From: an uncultured Bacteroides sp.
Lineage (GTDB): Bacteria; Bacteroidota; Bacteroidia; Bacteroidales; Bacteroidaceae
Length of the DNA stretch: 64,000 bases
NCBI GenBank assembly: GCA_944322285.1
Contig: CALUOR010000012.1
Span: forward strand, 21,061-85,060
Reading direction: 5' to 3'
Part shown: piece after piece, positions 16,264 to 26,600 of the stretch
Layout: every line of letters begins with the position of its first letter
Position numbering within the stretch: the first letter of the stretch is position 1
Translations under genes and position numbers: made by a program
Notes under the pieces: generated by a model
Told to the model about the DNA's origin: nothing
Database searches by the model: none
The model's input: only the letters and a program-made list of their open reading frames with translations

Positions 16264-18768
16264 ATGAACAGACTGTTACTTATTCTTACGGTATGTGTTT
16301 GGCCACAACTTTTTCTGCAAGCCCAATTGGCTGGCGGCATTCACGAGAATGAACGTCAGACTCCTTATCCGCAGGAATGGCATACACTTTATGTCAACCC
16401 GGCTCCGTTATTAGTGCCGGCTTCCATGAAAGAATCGGATTACTTGCAGTTCAATCTTTCACGTGACAAAGACTTTGAGTCTCCTAATGCGATTCTTTCT
16501 AAACCTGTGCCATGGCTGATGTTCAATCCACACCGCATTCTTGAAAGCGGAACGTGGTATTGGCGCGTACGTTCAGTTAGCAAGGAAGGAGAAACTATGC
16601 CTTGGAGTAAGACTTATTCATTTCAGGTAAGGGAAGATACACCTCAGTTTGTTACTCCTCCTTTTGAGCAATTCCTTAGTCGCATACCTGCCGGACATCA
16701 CCGTATCTATTGTTTTTTGCAAGACTCTTTGGAAAGTTCCCGTTGCCGTATGCGTAATCATCCCGACTTTGAGCCTATGATAACCGAATCGCGCGAAGCA
16801 TTGGCCATGGATTATCGCACGGATAAATGTCCTTACCGGAAAATATCGTTGATGTACATTCATACAGACTATCTGAATACCGCCTATACGATGTTTCAGC
16901 GTGATGTTTACGCTGACAAAATGGTGCAGAATGTACGTTGTCTTCTTGCACAGGAGCCTGAACAGCAGGTCCTTGACAACGACTTCCAGGCAGGTGAGTT
17001 GGCTTACGTACTGGCTTGTACTTACGAAACCTGCTACGACCGCCTGACTTTGGGAGAGCGTACGCAGATAGAAAACATTATTCTGCGCATCCTGCATCAG
17101 TACACGCCCCACATTGTGGGTAAAGAAGAAGTGCATATCTTCGACAATCATTTTTGGCAGTTCACGTTCCGGCATTTTTTACAAGCCTCGCTTGCCATTT
17201 ATGATAAATATCCCGAAGTGAAAGATTATTTGGAATATAGTTATGAACTTTGGACCTCCCGTGCACCGGCTTCCGGTTTCAATCGCGATGGCAATTGGCA
17301 TAATGGCACATCTTATTTCAGTGCGAATGCAGTGTCTTTGTATTATGTCTCAGCTTTATTTTCTTATTTGACAGGGACTGATTTCTTTCAGCATCCTTAT
17401 TTTCAGAACGCAGGCATAGGATTGTCGTACAGTTGGCTTCCCGGATCCATGGCAGCGGGATTTGGAGATGGACACGAACAAATGAATCCTAAGCCACTCC
17501 GTATCCGCAGCGCTTTTGCTGATTTGTTGGCTCGTACAACGGGCGACCCCTATGCAGCTTGGTATTCATCACTTAACAGCCGTTATCTTGACGAATACGA
17601 GACTCGACTCTATCGGTTGGCAAGTGGCAAACAACGTCCGGCTTCAGATGCTCTTCCTGTCAATGCGCCTAAAGCCGTGTGGTTTAAAGACAGTGGCGAG
17701 ATGATGGTGAATACAAATTTGCGAGATTTGAAACACAATCTTAGTCTGAGTTTTCATTCAAGTCCTTATGGCTCGGGCAGTCACACTCACTCCAATCAGA
17801 ATGCTTTCAATTTGCATTATGGCGGGAAACCTATCTATCGGGCTGTAGGCCATTATATGAATTTTTCTGATGCCCACAATTTGTTGTCCTATCGCAACAC
17901 GCGGGCTTATAACACCATATTGGTGGATAGTGTCGGGCAACCGTTCACGATTCGTGCCTATGGGCAGATAACCCGTATGTTTAACGGCGATCATATTTCC
18001 TATGCGTTGGGTGATGCCTCTTACGCTTATTGTGGCATCAGCGAGTATCCCATGTGGGAAAAGAATTTTGCCAATCAACAGTTGGAACAATCACGTGAAA
18101 ACGGATTCGGCGAAACTCCGTTGAAAAAATATCGCCGGCATATTTTTCTGTTGCATCCCGACAAGGTGGTTGTCTACGATGAACTGGAAGCTGACAAGGC
18201 TGTACATTGGGATTGGTTGTTGCATAGTCCGGTGAAGTTTTCTATCGATGGGGCTCATGCAACATTGGTTACGGAATATCCGGAAGCAGGCGTACGTTCC
18301 ATAGCTCGTTTGTTTTGCGAACAAGATTGCAACATTACCCAAACAGATCAATATGCGGCTGCTCCTAACATAAAGAATGCTGTACGGGGTGAAGACTTTA
18401 GCCCGGAATGGTCACTTAATGTCCGATTCTCTTCCTGCAAAGTAACCCGCATTCTTACCATCATCCAAATAGAGGCTGATGGTTACAAATCTGCAGAGGT
18501 TGTCCGCGACGGAAACCGTTTCCGTTATGGAGATTGGGTGATTGAAGCAGAATTGGATGCCAAGCGTCCTGCGGCACTTCATATTAATAATGGAAATAAC
18601 GGAGTTGTTTTTAGCTACGGAGAGAAAAAAATCAATATAGCAGGAAAAGAATATGCTTGTAAACGTTCTGATGCTTCTGTTCTATATGATCAGGTTAATG
18701 GAAGTTGGCAAATGCAGGAAATGACTGATTGTTTGCCACAACTCACCGGGAAAGAACTAAAACACTAA
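16264..18768 (+). CDS. Heparinase II/III-family polysaccharide lyase with N-terminal DUF4962-type region
   Basis: 834 residues with a signal peptide (cleavage after FLQA, about 20). The N-terminal 125 residues form a fibronectin-like beta domain (YWRVRSVSKEGE). The body is an alpha/alpha toroid followed by a beta sandwich, as in heparinase II/III and alginate lyases. Likely active-site blocks are DNHFWQ (294-299), DGNWHNGTSYF (342-352, candidate Tyr/His) and GSGSHTHSNQNAFNL (503-517, candidate His and metal ligands). It should cleave uronic-acid glycosidic bonds by beta-elimination in the periplasm, feeding the GH88 enzyme encoded 26 bases downstream. The precise polysaccharide-lyase family and substrate cannot be fixed by eye. 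Confidence 0.82.
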   Translation: MNRLLLILTVCVWPQLFLQAQLAGGIHENERQTPYPQEWHTLYVNPAPLLVPASMKESDYLQFNLSRDKDFESPNAILSKPVPWLMFNPHRILESGTWYWRVRSVSKEGETMPWSKTYSFQVREDTPQFVTPPFEQFLSRIPAGHHRIYCFLQDSLESSRCRMRNHPDFEPMITESREALAMDYRTDKCPYRKISLMYIHTDYLNTAYTMFQRDVYADKMVQNVRCLLAQEPEQQVLDNDFQAGELAYVLACTYETCYDRLTLGERTQIENIILRILHQYTPHIVGKEEVHIFDNHFWQFTFRHFLQASLAIYDKYPEVKDYLEYSYELWTSRAPASGFNRDGNWHNGTSYFSANAVSLYYVSALFSYLTGTDFFQHPYFQNAGIGLSYSWLPGSMAAGFGDGHEQMNPKPLRIRSAFADLLARTTGDPYAAWYSSLNSRYLDEYETRLYRLASGKQRPASDALPVNAPKAVWFKDSGEMMVNTNLRDLKHNLSLSFHSSPYGSGSHTHSNQNAFNLHYGGKPIYRAVGHYMNFSDAHNLLSYRNTRAYNTILVDSVGQPFTIRAYGQITRMFNGDHISYALGDASYAYCGISEYPMWEKNFANQQLEQSRENGFGETPLKKYRRHIFLLHPDKVVVYDELEADKAVHWDWLLHSPVKFSIDGAHATLVTEYPEAGVRSIARLFCEQDCNITQTDQYAAAPNIKNAVRGEDFSPEWSLNVRFSSCKVTRILTIIQIEADGYKSAEVVRDGNRFRYGDWVIEAELDAKRPAALHINNGNNGVVFSYGEKKINIAGKEYACKRSDASVLYDQVNGSWQMQEMTDCLPQLTGKELKH

Positions 18769-18794
18769 TAAATAACCATTTAAATAGAATTTTC

Positions 18795-20051
18795 ATGAAA
18801 AAGAATTTTGCCCTATTCGCTACAGTTGCTGCCTTAGGTATGACTGCCTGTACCGAGGCTCCGAAAGAAAATTGGACGGACTGTGTTTTGGACGTAGCCG
18901 CCTGTCAGTTGAAGCAAACGGCTATAGAACTGACCGACTCTACTGCCATGCCGATGCCCCGTTGTACATGGACGGGATATGATGTGGATTTTCTGAAACG
19001 CCAATTGGAGGCCGATGTCAATGTTGATTCTCTACACCCTGTTCCTGGCCCGGAACGTTTGGGCAAACGGCGCTTGTGTGGCATTGTGGATTGGACAAGC
19101 GGCTTCTTCCCCGGTAGTCTGTGGTATGCTTACGAACTGACAGGTGATGAAGAATTGAAAGCGCAGGCCGTCCGCTATACGAATTTGTTATATCCTATTC
19201 GTCAGTTGACTGGCACTCACGATTTGGGCTTCATGATAAATTGTGCCTATGGAAATGCCCTTCGCTTGGCTCCCAATGACACCATTGCCGATGTATTGAT
19301 AGAGACAGCGGAAACCCTCAGCAAACGGTTTGACCCGCAGATAGGCTGTATCCGTTCGTGGGATTTCGGCAAGTGGAATTATCCGGTCATTATTGATAAC
19401 ATGATGAACCTTGACCTCTTATTCAATGCCAGCAAACTGAGTGGCAACAAAAAGTATTATGACATTGCCGTACAGCATGCCCGCACTACGATGAAAAATC
19501 ACTTCCGCCCGGACTATACTTGTTACCATGTTGTCAGCTATAACAATGATGGTACGGTAGAGAGTCGCGGTACTCATCAAGGTAAGAATGATGAATCATC
19601 TTGGTCGCGTGGACAAGGCTGGGCGGTTTATGGCTATACATTATGCTATCGTGAAACCAAGGAAACCGATTTCCTACAACAAGCTATTCATGTAGCCGAC
19701 ATGATTATGAGTCGTGTGCAGACGAACGACAGCATTCCTTATTGGGATTATGATGTTCCCGCTGCCGCTGAAACTCCCCGCGATGCTTCTGCTGCGGCCG
19801 TTGCGGCTTCTGCCATGTTGGAACTAAGTACATTGGCACCTGATGGACAGAAATACTATCGATATGCCGAACGTTTGCTTAAGAATCTGTCCGGCAAGAA
19901 TTATCTGGCAGAAAAAGGCACTAATAATGGGTATGTGCTGATGCATTCTACCGGTTCCTTGCCTCATGGGTCAGAAATCGACACGCCCATTAATTATGCC
20001 GATTACTATTATTTAGAGGCAATGAAACGCTACCTGGATATGCAGAAGTAG
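18795..20051 (+). CDS. GH88 unsaturated glucuronyl hydrolase, lipoprotein
   Basis: 418 residues with lipobox MTAC (Cys19). It removes the 4,5-unsaturated uronic acid left at the non-reducing end by polysaccharide lyases. The family's two catalytic aspartates are visible as THDLGF (Asp143) and MMNLDLLF (Asp207), and the aromatic block SSWSRGQGWAVYG lies near 268-280. I start at 18795, giving MKKNFALF and a clean lipoprotein signal; the frame from 18729 overlaps the preceding gene. It is in an operon with the lyase at 16264, which produces its kind of substrate. Preference for sulfated or unsulfated disaccharides is not evident. Confidence 0.92.
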   Translation: MKKNFALFATVAALGMTACTEAPKENWTDCVLDVAACQLKQTAIELTDSTAMPMPRCTWTGYDVDFLKRQLEADVNVDSLHPVPGPERLGKRRLCGIVDWTSGFFPGSLWYAYELTGDEELKAQAVRYTNLLYPIRQLTGTHDLGFMINCAYGNALRLAPNDTIADVLIETAETLSKRFDPQIGCIRSWDFGKWNYPVIIDNMMNLDLLFNASKLSGNKKYYDIAVQHARTTMKNHFRPDYTCYHVVSYNNDGTVESRGTHQGKNDESSWSRGQGWAVYGYTLCYRETKETDFLQQAIHVADMIMSRVQTNDSIPYWDYDVPAAAETPRDASAAAVAASAMLELSTLAPDGQKYYRYAERLLKNLSGKNYLAEKGTNNGYVLMHSTGSLPHGSEIDTPINYADYYYLEAMKRYLDMQK

Positions 20052-20144
20052 ATGCTATTTTGAAATGCATACTATATAAATAAAGTGCTTCTGTCACTGA
20101 GAGGCTCTTGTTCGTCGCTCAGTGCAATCACGACATATTGATGC

Positions 20145-20180
20145 AGAGCCGGGGCGATATGTACGCGTATCCCCGGCTCT
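20145..20180 (+). terminator. Strong hairpin after GH88
   Basis: agagccgggg (20145-20154) pairs perfectly with ccccggctct (20171-20180) around a 16-base loop. It is placed to end the lyase-GH88 transcript before the AAA gene; a T run is lacking. A weaker hairpin (cactga/tcagtg, about 20096-20124) precedes it. Confidence 0.55.
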
Positions 20181-20262
20181 TCCGTTATCATAGCAGGAGG
20201 TTTTCTGTTCATTTGCACATTGATTTATTGAGGGAAACTCTTTCTTCCTCGAATATTTTTAG

Positions 20263-20270
20263 TACTTTTG
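20263..20270 (+). promoter_or_regulatory. Candidate -7 box of the AAA/nuclease-like gene
   Basis: TACTTTTG fits TAnnTTTG, 20 bases before the ATG at 20290, with TTTC at 20241-20244 at near-normal -33 spacing. It gives this gene its own promoter inside the polysaccharide locus. Confidence 0.45.
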
Positions 20271-20289
20271 TAAAAAATAGCATTGACTT

Positions 20290-21837
20290 ATGAGCAAAAA
20301 AATCTATCCCATCGGCATACAGAACTTTAAGAGTCTTCGAAAGGACGGTTATTTCTATGTGGACAAGACCGCATTGGTTTATCAATTGGTTCGTACTGGT
20401 CGTTATTACTTCCTGAGTCGTCCCCGTCGATTCGGTAAGAGTTTGTTGCTGTCTACCATAGAGGCATATTTGCTAGGGAAGAAAGAACTGTTTGAAGGAT
20501 TGGCGATAGAAAAATTGGAAAAGGATTGGATACAATATCCCATCTTGCATTTGGATTTAAACGCCCGTAAGTATGACACACCCCAATCGCTATTGGACGA
20601 GCTGAACAAGCATCTGGAGTTTTGGGAACAGAAATACCATAGTCCTTACGGTGACCGTGCTCCCGAAGAGCGTTTCTATCACATTGTCCGCCTGGCTTAC
20701 GAACAGACCGGTCAACGGGTGGTTGTTTTGGTGGACGAGTATGACAAACCCATGCTGCAGGCCATTGGCAATAAGGCGTTACAGGATGAGTTTCGCAATA
20801 CGCTGAAACCTTTTTACGGCGTGCTGAAGACGATGGACGGCTGCATCAAGTTTGCCATGCTGACAGGCGTGACCAAGTTCGGCAAGGTTAGCGTATTCAG
20901 CGATTTGAACAACCTGAAAGATATTTCGATGGATAAAAGGTATGTCAGCTTGTGTGGTATGACAGAACAAGAAATTCACCGTGATTTTGAGGAGGATTTG
21001 ATGGAATTGGCCGAAACGCAGGGAATGACTTATGAGGAGGTCTGCAACAAACTGAAAGAATGGTATGACGGTTACCATTTCGCTCCGAACACGGAAGGCA
21101 TTTACAATCCGTTCAGCCTATTGAATACATTCGACTCCATGACGTTCGGCAACTATTGGTTCGAGACGGGTACGCCCACTTATCTGGTGGAGTTGCTGAA
21201 AAGGAGCAACTACGACTTGGAAACAATGTCCCGTGCCGTAACTAGTGCAGACGTGCTTAACAGCATCTATGGGGATGACGAACCCTTGCCGGTTATCTTC
21301 CAAAGCGGTTATTTGACGATTAAGGATTATGATGAGGAGTTTGGTGATTATACATTGGGTTATCCGAATAAGGAAGTGGAAGAAGGTTTCGTAAAATTCT
21401 TGCTTCCCTACTACGCGTCGGTTCAGAAAGTGAGAGAAGATTCGGAAATAAAGAATCTTGTTCGTGAGGTTCGCGGTGGTGCTCCCGATGCTTTCCTTCA
21501 TCGTTTGCAAAGTTTCTTCGCCGACACACCTTACGAGTTGATACGCGACCAGGAGCTCCATTACCAGAATGTGCTTTACATCGTTTTCCGTCTCATCGGC
21601 TTCTACGTGAAAGCGGAGTATCATACTTCCCAAGGCCGCATCGATTTGGTGTTGCAGACGGACAAGTACGTTTATGTGATGGAGTTCAAGCTGGAAGGTA
21701 CGGCCGAGGAAGCCTTACGGCAAATAGAAGAGAAGCAGTATGCCCTGCCATTCGCTTCGGACAGCCGCAAGTTATTCAAGATAGGCGTGAATTTCAGCGC
21801 ACAGACAAGGAACATAGAGAAATGGCTCATCGCATAA
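20290..21837 (+). CDS. AAA-ATPase-like protein with C-terminal PD-(D/E)XK nuclease-like domain
   Basis: 515 residues. The N-terminus has the family start IGIQNFKSLRKDGYFYVDKT and a P-loop SRPRRFGKSLLLST (about 38-51); VVVLVDEYDKPM near 145 is the Walker B region. The C-terminus has a nuclease-like core GRIDLVL and VMEFKL (about 452-476), matching the D-(E)xK pattern of the PD-(D/E)XK superfamily. This is the AAA-ATPase_like plus PDDEXK_9 pairing, which is repeated many times in Bacteroides genomes and has no settled function; defence or element maintenance are guesses. It sits between GH88 and GH29 without relation to glycan use. A second member is at 51524-53263. Confidence 0.85.
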   Translation: MSKKIYPIGIQNFKSLRKDGYFYVDKTALVYQLVRTGRYYFLSRPRRFGKSLLLSTIEAYLLGKKELFEGLAIEKLEKDWIQYPILHLDLNARKYDTPQSLLDELNKHLEFWEQKYHSPYGDRAPEERFYHIVRLAYEQTGQRVVVLVDEYDKPMLQAIGNKALQDEFRNTLKPFYGVLKTMDGCIKFAMLTGVTKFGKVSVFSDLNNLKDISMDKRYVSLCGMTEQEIHRDFEEDLMELAETQGMTYEEVCNKLKEWYDGYHFAPNTEGIYNPFSLLNTFDSMTFGNYWFETGTPTYLVELLKRSNYDLETMSRAVTSADVLNSIYGDDEPLPVIFQSGYLTIKDYDEEFGDYTLGYPNKEVEEGFVKFLLPYYASVQKVREDSEIKNLVREVRGGAPDAFLHRLQSFFADTPYELIRDQELHYQNVLYIVFRLIGFYVKAEYHTSQGRIDLVLQTDKYVYVMEFKLEGTAEEALRQIEEKQYALPFASDSRKLFKIGVNFSAQTRNIEKWLIA

Positions 21838-21924
21838 GCTTCATGTAAGGCTCCGTTTCCCCTTTTTGTTCTTTTACAGCTTCCCCACTGATATAGCTTC
21901 CCAATATAACTGCTATTTCGATAC

Positions 21925-21993
21925 GATTAATAATTGTATTGCATGACGATTGTTAATCGTATCGCGTGACGATTAATAATCGTGCTGCCGGAG
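21925..21993. repeat. Three tandem 23-bp repeats with internal palindromes, upstream of GH29
   Basis: Units start at 21925, 21948 and 21971. Each begins GATT and holds a palindrome-like core; unit 3 carries acgattaataatcgt (7-1-7 palindrome) and unit 2 acgattgttaatcgt. Together with the GH29 promoter they occupy the 399-base gap 21838-22236, in which I see no gene. Confidence 0.75.
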
Positions 21994-22194
21994 CAGTGTA
22001 TCTTATGCCGAAAAGGTCATTGCTATTTTTCTCTTTTTTCTGTAGTGGGATTTGGTAAGAGACAAGCTTCTTTTCGTCATAGAATAATATTCAGATTCCT
22101 AAAAAATAGGCTTTATAGGGCCTTCTGTTGGCATTTCGCACAATTTTGCAACTCATATCTACAAAAGTGTAAACACGCATTAGCTTTATTCGCC

Positions 22195-22202
22195 TACTTT
22201 TG
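22195..22202 (+). promoter_or_regulatory. Candidate -7 box of the GH29-susCD transcript
   Basis: TACTTTTG fits TAnnTTTG, 35 bases before the ATG at 22237. No clear -33 box at normal spacing, as is common for activator-dependent (HTCS-driven) promoters. Confidence 0.45.
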
Positions 22203-22236
22203 CAGTGTTGAATTAAAAACATCATTAATCAATATC

Positions 22237-23652
22237 ATGAAAATGAAAAAAATTATTGTACTCGTTTTTTTATTTATGGGGCTTGTCTCAAGTACAGCTT
22301 ACGCTCAAAAGAATTTTGCGACAGAAGCCAATGGCTATGTGCATCAAAAGTCAAAAACGTATGAATGGCCTACCGATCCGGCCGTATTGGAAAAGCTTGA
22401 CCAATGGCAGGATTTAAAATTCGGCATTATGTTTCATTGGGGTGTTTATTCCATACCGGGCATTACGGAATCATGGTTGCTTTGTTCGGAAGACCGTTTT
22501 AGCGAACGTCGTAGAAAAGTTTGCGATGGCATGAATTATGAGGAATTTAAACAATGGTACTGGAATTTGGACAGATTGTTCAATCCTGTACAATTTAACC
22601 CTTCTAAGTGGGCGGATATTATGCAGGATGCGGGATGTAAATACCTCATCTTTACAACTAAACACCATGATGGTTTTTGTCTGTTCGATACTCAGCAAAC
22701 AGACTATAAAGTAACGAATACACCTTATAAAAATGGAGAGTATAGCAATATAGCTTATCATGTATTTGATGCTTTCCGTCAAAAAGGTTTTATGATAGGA
22801 GCTTATTTCTCAAAACCGGACTTCCATTGTTCAGATTATTGGGATCCTTTTTGGGCAACACCTGATAGGAATCCTAATTATGACCTTGCTAAATATCCTG
22901 AGAAATGGGATAACTTTAAGAAATTCACCGCTGCTCAGATTGATGAACTAATGAGCAATTATGGTTCTATAGATATATTGTGGTTGGATGGAGGCCAAGT
23001 CCGTCCTCCAAAGTATGACATTGGTCTGAATGATATTATAGATAATGCACGAAAAAAACAACCGGGGTTGCTGGCAGTTGATCGCACTGTGCCCGGTCGT
23101 AATGAGAATTATCAAACGCCAGAGCAATCGATCCCAAAAGAGCAATTACCCAATCCATGGGAAAGTTGTCTGACGTTGGGGAAGACATGGGGATGGGCGC
23201 CCAATACCATTTATAAATCGTCTGCATGGGTTGTCAATGTACTTAGTGAGATAACGGCCAAAGGTGGCTGCCTGGCATTGAATGTAGGACCTACTCCACA
23301 AGGAACCATCGAAGATGCAGCCATCTGTGTGTTAAAAGAAGTTGGTGCATGGCTCCGTCAGAACGGAGAAGCCATATACGCAACCCGCACTACCCCTAAT
23401 TATAATAGTGGTAATACATGGTTTACCGCCAATAAGGATGGTGAAACGCTGTATGCAATTTATGCTTTGCCGGAAGGGGAAGAACTGCCCGCTATCATAG
23501 AATGGGAAGGAAATAATCCCACAGGAAGTATGATACTATTGCAGAATGGCAAACAGGTAAAGTATAGCATTCAAGGAAACACAGTGAAAGTAAAGGTGCC
23601 ACATGGCATTAAGCAAGAAGCATTGGTATTTAAATTTGAAGTTAAGAAATAA
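22237..23652 (+). CDS. GH29 alpha-L-fucosidase-family protein, secreted
   Basis: 471 residues with a signal peptide (cleavage after AYA, about 23). GH29 landmarks are FGIMFHWGVYS (62-72), KYLIFTTKHHDGFCLFD (about 135-151) and DILWLDGGQ (246-254), where Asp251 is the candidate nucleophile. A small C-terminal beta domain follows. It would release alpha-L-fucose by retention, although the family also holds other specificities. The ATG at 22237 is chosen because it gives a normal signal peptide; the open frame from 21982 runs through the repeat-bearing leader. It is 22 bases before susC and probably shares its transcript, suggesting that the target glycan carries fucose-like branches. Confidence 0.87.
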   Translation: MKMKKIIVLVFLFMGLVSSTAYAQKNFATEANGYVHQKSKTYEWPTDPAVLEKLDQWQDLKFGIMFHWGVYSIPGITESWLLCSEDRFSERRRKVCDGMNYEEFKQWYWNLDRLFNPVQFNPSKWADIMQDAGCKYLIFTTKHHDGFCLFDTQQTDYKVTNTPYKNGEYSNIAYHVFDAFRQKGFMIGAYFSKPDFHCSDYWDPFWATPDRNPNYDLAKYPEKWDNFKKFTAAQIDELMSNYGSIDILWLDGGQVRPPKYDIGLNDIIDNARKKQPGLLAVDRTVPGRNENYQTPEQSIPKEQLPNPWESCLTLGKTWGWAPNTIYKSSAWVVNVLSEITAKGGCLALNVGPTPQGTIEDAAICVLKEVGAWLRQNGEAIYATRTTPNYNSGNTWFTANKDGETLYAIYALPEGEELPAIIEWEGNNPTGSMILLQNGKQVKYSIQGNTVKVKVPHGIKQEALVFKFEVKK

Positions 23653-23674
23653 TGTTCTTTTAATTTTTTAAACT

Positions 23675-26600
23675 ATGAATAAACAACAAAAAGATCGCAT
23701 GAAGCGAACCTTTATGGTTTCGTTTATGGTCGGTGCATGTTGTCTACCGGGATATGCCGGCAATTCCGCACCATCCTTCTTGGCAGGAAATCATTCCGTA
23801 GAGAATATCCTGCAAAGTAAAAAAATCACAGGTGTAGTTAAGGACAATTTTGGTCCGGTCATTGGTGCCAATGTCTCCGTAAAAGGAACAACCATCGGTG
23901 CTATTACGGACATGGATGGTAAGTTTAGTTTTGAAGCTCCCGATGACGGAATCTTGGTGGTTTCTTTCATCGGATATACCACACAGGAGATTCCATTGAA
24001 AGGAAAAACGGATTTCAATATTACATTGAGTGAAGACAACGAAATGTTGGATGAAGTAGTTGTAGTCGGTTACGGCGTTCAAAAGAAAGTAAATCTTTCC
24101 GGATCTGTCGCAGCCATAGATGGTGAACAAATTGCCGCCAAGCCTGCTACAGACGCTCTTTCTGCTTTGCAGGGAGAAATGCCGGGTGTTACTATTACTC
24201 GTGGAGGTGGTCAACCAGGTTCGGAAGGAGCTGCAATACAAATTCGTGGGTACTCTTCGGTGAATGATGCTGAGGCTCTTGTTTTAATTGATGGTGTAGA
24301 AGGAAATATGGCTTTATTGAATTCAGAAGATATAGAATCTATTTCTGTATTGAAAGACGCCGCTTCTTGTGCCATTTATGGTGCCCGTGCTGCAGCTGGT
24401 GTTGTACTGATTACTACTAAAAGTGGTGTAGCAGGAAAACCAAAGGTTACTTATAATGGTTATGTTTCGTTCAACTTTCCAGGTAATATGCCAGAACGTG
24501 TTCCAGCGTGGGAAGAGCAGGAATTTATCAACCAATCTCGCATACCGGTAGGAGGCCCTGAATGGAATGCGGAAAAATCGTCATGGGTAGGAAATCCAAA
24601 TTTTGATTATCGCCCATTGTCTAATGGCCGTTGGGACTTGTTTTATAGTGTAGATTGGTTGGGTGAAGGAACAAAGAATTTCACGATGCAACATAATCAC
24701 TCTGTTTCTGTCAGTGGTGGAAGTGAAAAAATGAATTATATGCTTTCTGCTAATTATTATTATAAGAATGGTTTGTTGGCGTATGGCCCCGATGATTATA
24801 AACGCTATAATCTGATGGCCAAGCTGAATGCTAATCTGAACAAGTATGTGGACTTAGGAATTAATATTCAATATAGTGGGGATGATCAAGAAACTACTTC
24901 TTATGGAGCCGAGAATATTTTGAAGCTGTTGTATGAAAATCGAGGTCGCCAACCTATCTATCAACCTGAAGGAGAAAATTATCCAAGTATTTGGAATGGC
25001 GATTTGCAGGAGAATCCCATAGACATTATGAAGAATGGCGGTGTGCAAACCACCAAATATGAATCGTTTATGGGAAAAGCTTCATTGACGATTAAGGATT
25101 TTATTAAAAACTTGCGTATCAACTTGAGCGCATCACGTCGTGCGGGTTATTATTCTCAACAACGAAATAAGCGTACTCTCTATTATTACAATTACATAGG
25201 AGATGTACGTAGGACAACAAATCCTGCTAACGAATTGTATAAGGCAAAAAATCAGGAGTATCATGATGTATTGGAAGCTACCGTCAATTACACATTTGAC
25301 TTGAATGACCGTACGCATAACTTCGGTATTTTGGCTGGTACTTCCTACGAGAATTATAAAGTAGACCATATAGATGGTACGGCTCGTAACATGATATCTA
25401 ACGATTTCTTTTCATTTAATTATTATGATACCTCTTTGGCTACCAATAGTACGTTGCATGACAATATTGAGACGTGGGCGATGATGTCCTATTTCGGTCG
25501 TCTCAACTATAACTACAAAGAGAAATATTTGTTCGAGGCTAATGTTCGTTACGATGGAAGTTCGCGCTTGGCACCATCCAAACGCTGGAAGGCCTTCCCC
25601 TCTGTATCTGCCGCATGGCGTATGAGCGAAGAGAATTGGTTCGGCGTAGATTGGATTAGCAGCCTGAAGTTGAGAGCTTCTTGGGGACAGTTAGGTAACG
25701 GTGCTGTATTGGGTTTGTACGACTACATTCCTTTGATAGTCTATTCTCACGGTAGTGATCCTGCTACTTACCTTGGTGAGAAATGGTTCTATCAACAAAG
25801 TATGGCTTCTACAGACAAAACGTGGGAAACTGTAGAAACGACCAATTTAGGTGTGGATTTTGGCTTCTTCAATAATCGCTTGACCGGTAGTTTTGAATAT
25901 TATTGGAAATTTAATAATGATATGTTGGCTTCTTTACAATTACCGAGTCAAATAGGTATTTCAGTACCCAACATGAACGTAGGCAAGCTGAAAACATGGG
26001 GTTGGGACTTCAACATCAGTTGGCAAGACCAAATTAAAGATTTTACTTATCAAATAGGATTTAATATTTCTGATAGTAAAAATAAATTGTTACGTTATGA
26101 CGGTGCAAGTGTAGTAGGAGAAGGTGTTGTTCGATTATTGGAAGGTTATCCCATTAATACTATTTGGGGGTATGAAACGGATGGTTTTTGGTCGAGTCGA
26201 GAAGAATATCTGCAATATAAAGCAGATCATCCTGGATATGTCTCTTTTAATGATGGTATAGTTAGTGGAGGTGATGTAAAATATGTGGCACAAGGGGAAG
26301 CTGATCACACTATTGGGGTTGGTGGTGGTAAGCCTGGAGACTCAGGTGATTTAGTATTGCTTGGGAATACTACACCACGTTATATTTATGGAATTAACTT
26401 GGCTGCCCAATGGAAAGGTTTTGATTTATCTGTAATGTTTCAAGGCGTAGGAAAACGTGACCTTGTATTGAATGACCGTATGTTCCCATTGTGGGGAGAT
26501 ACTGATATGCCATGGACAATCCATCGTGATTATTGGAGAGAAGATAATCAAGACGCTTATTGGCCTCGTTTGTTACAGAAAAGTGGAATTATGAATTCTA

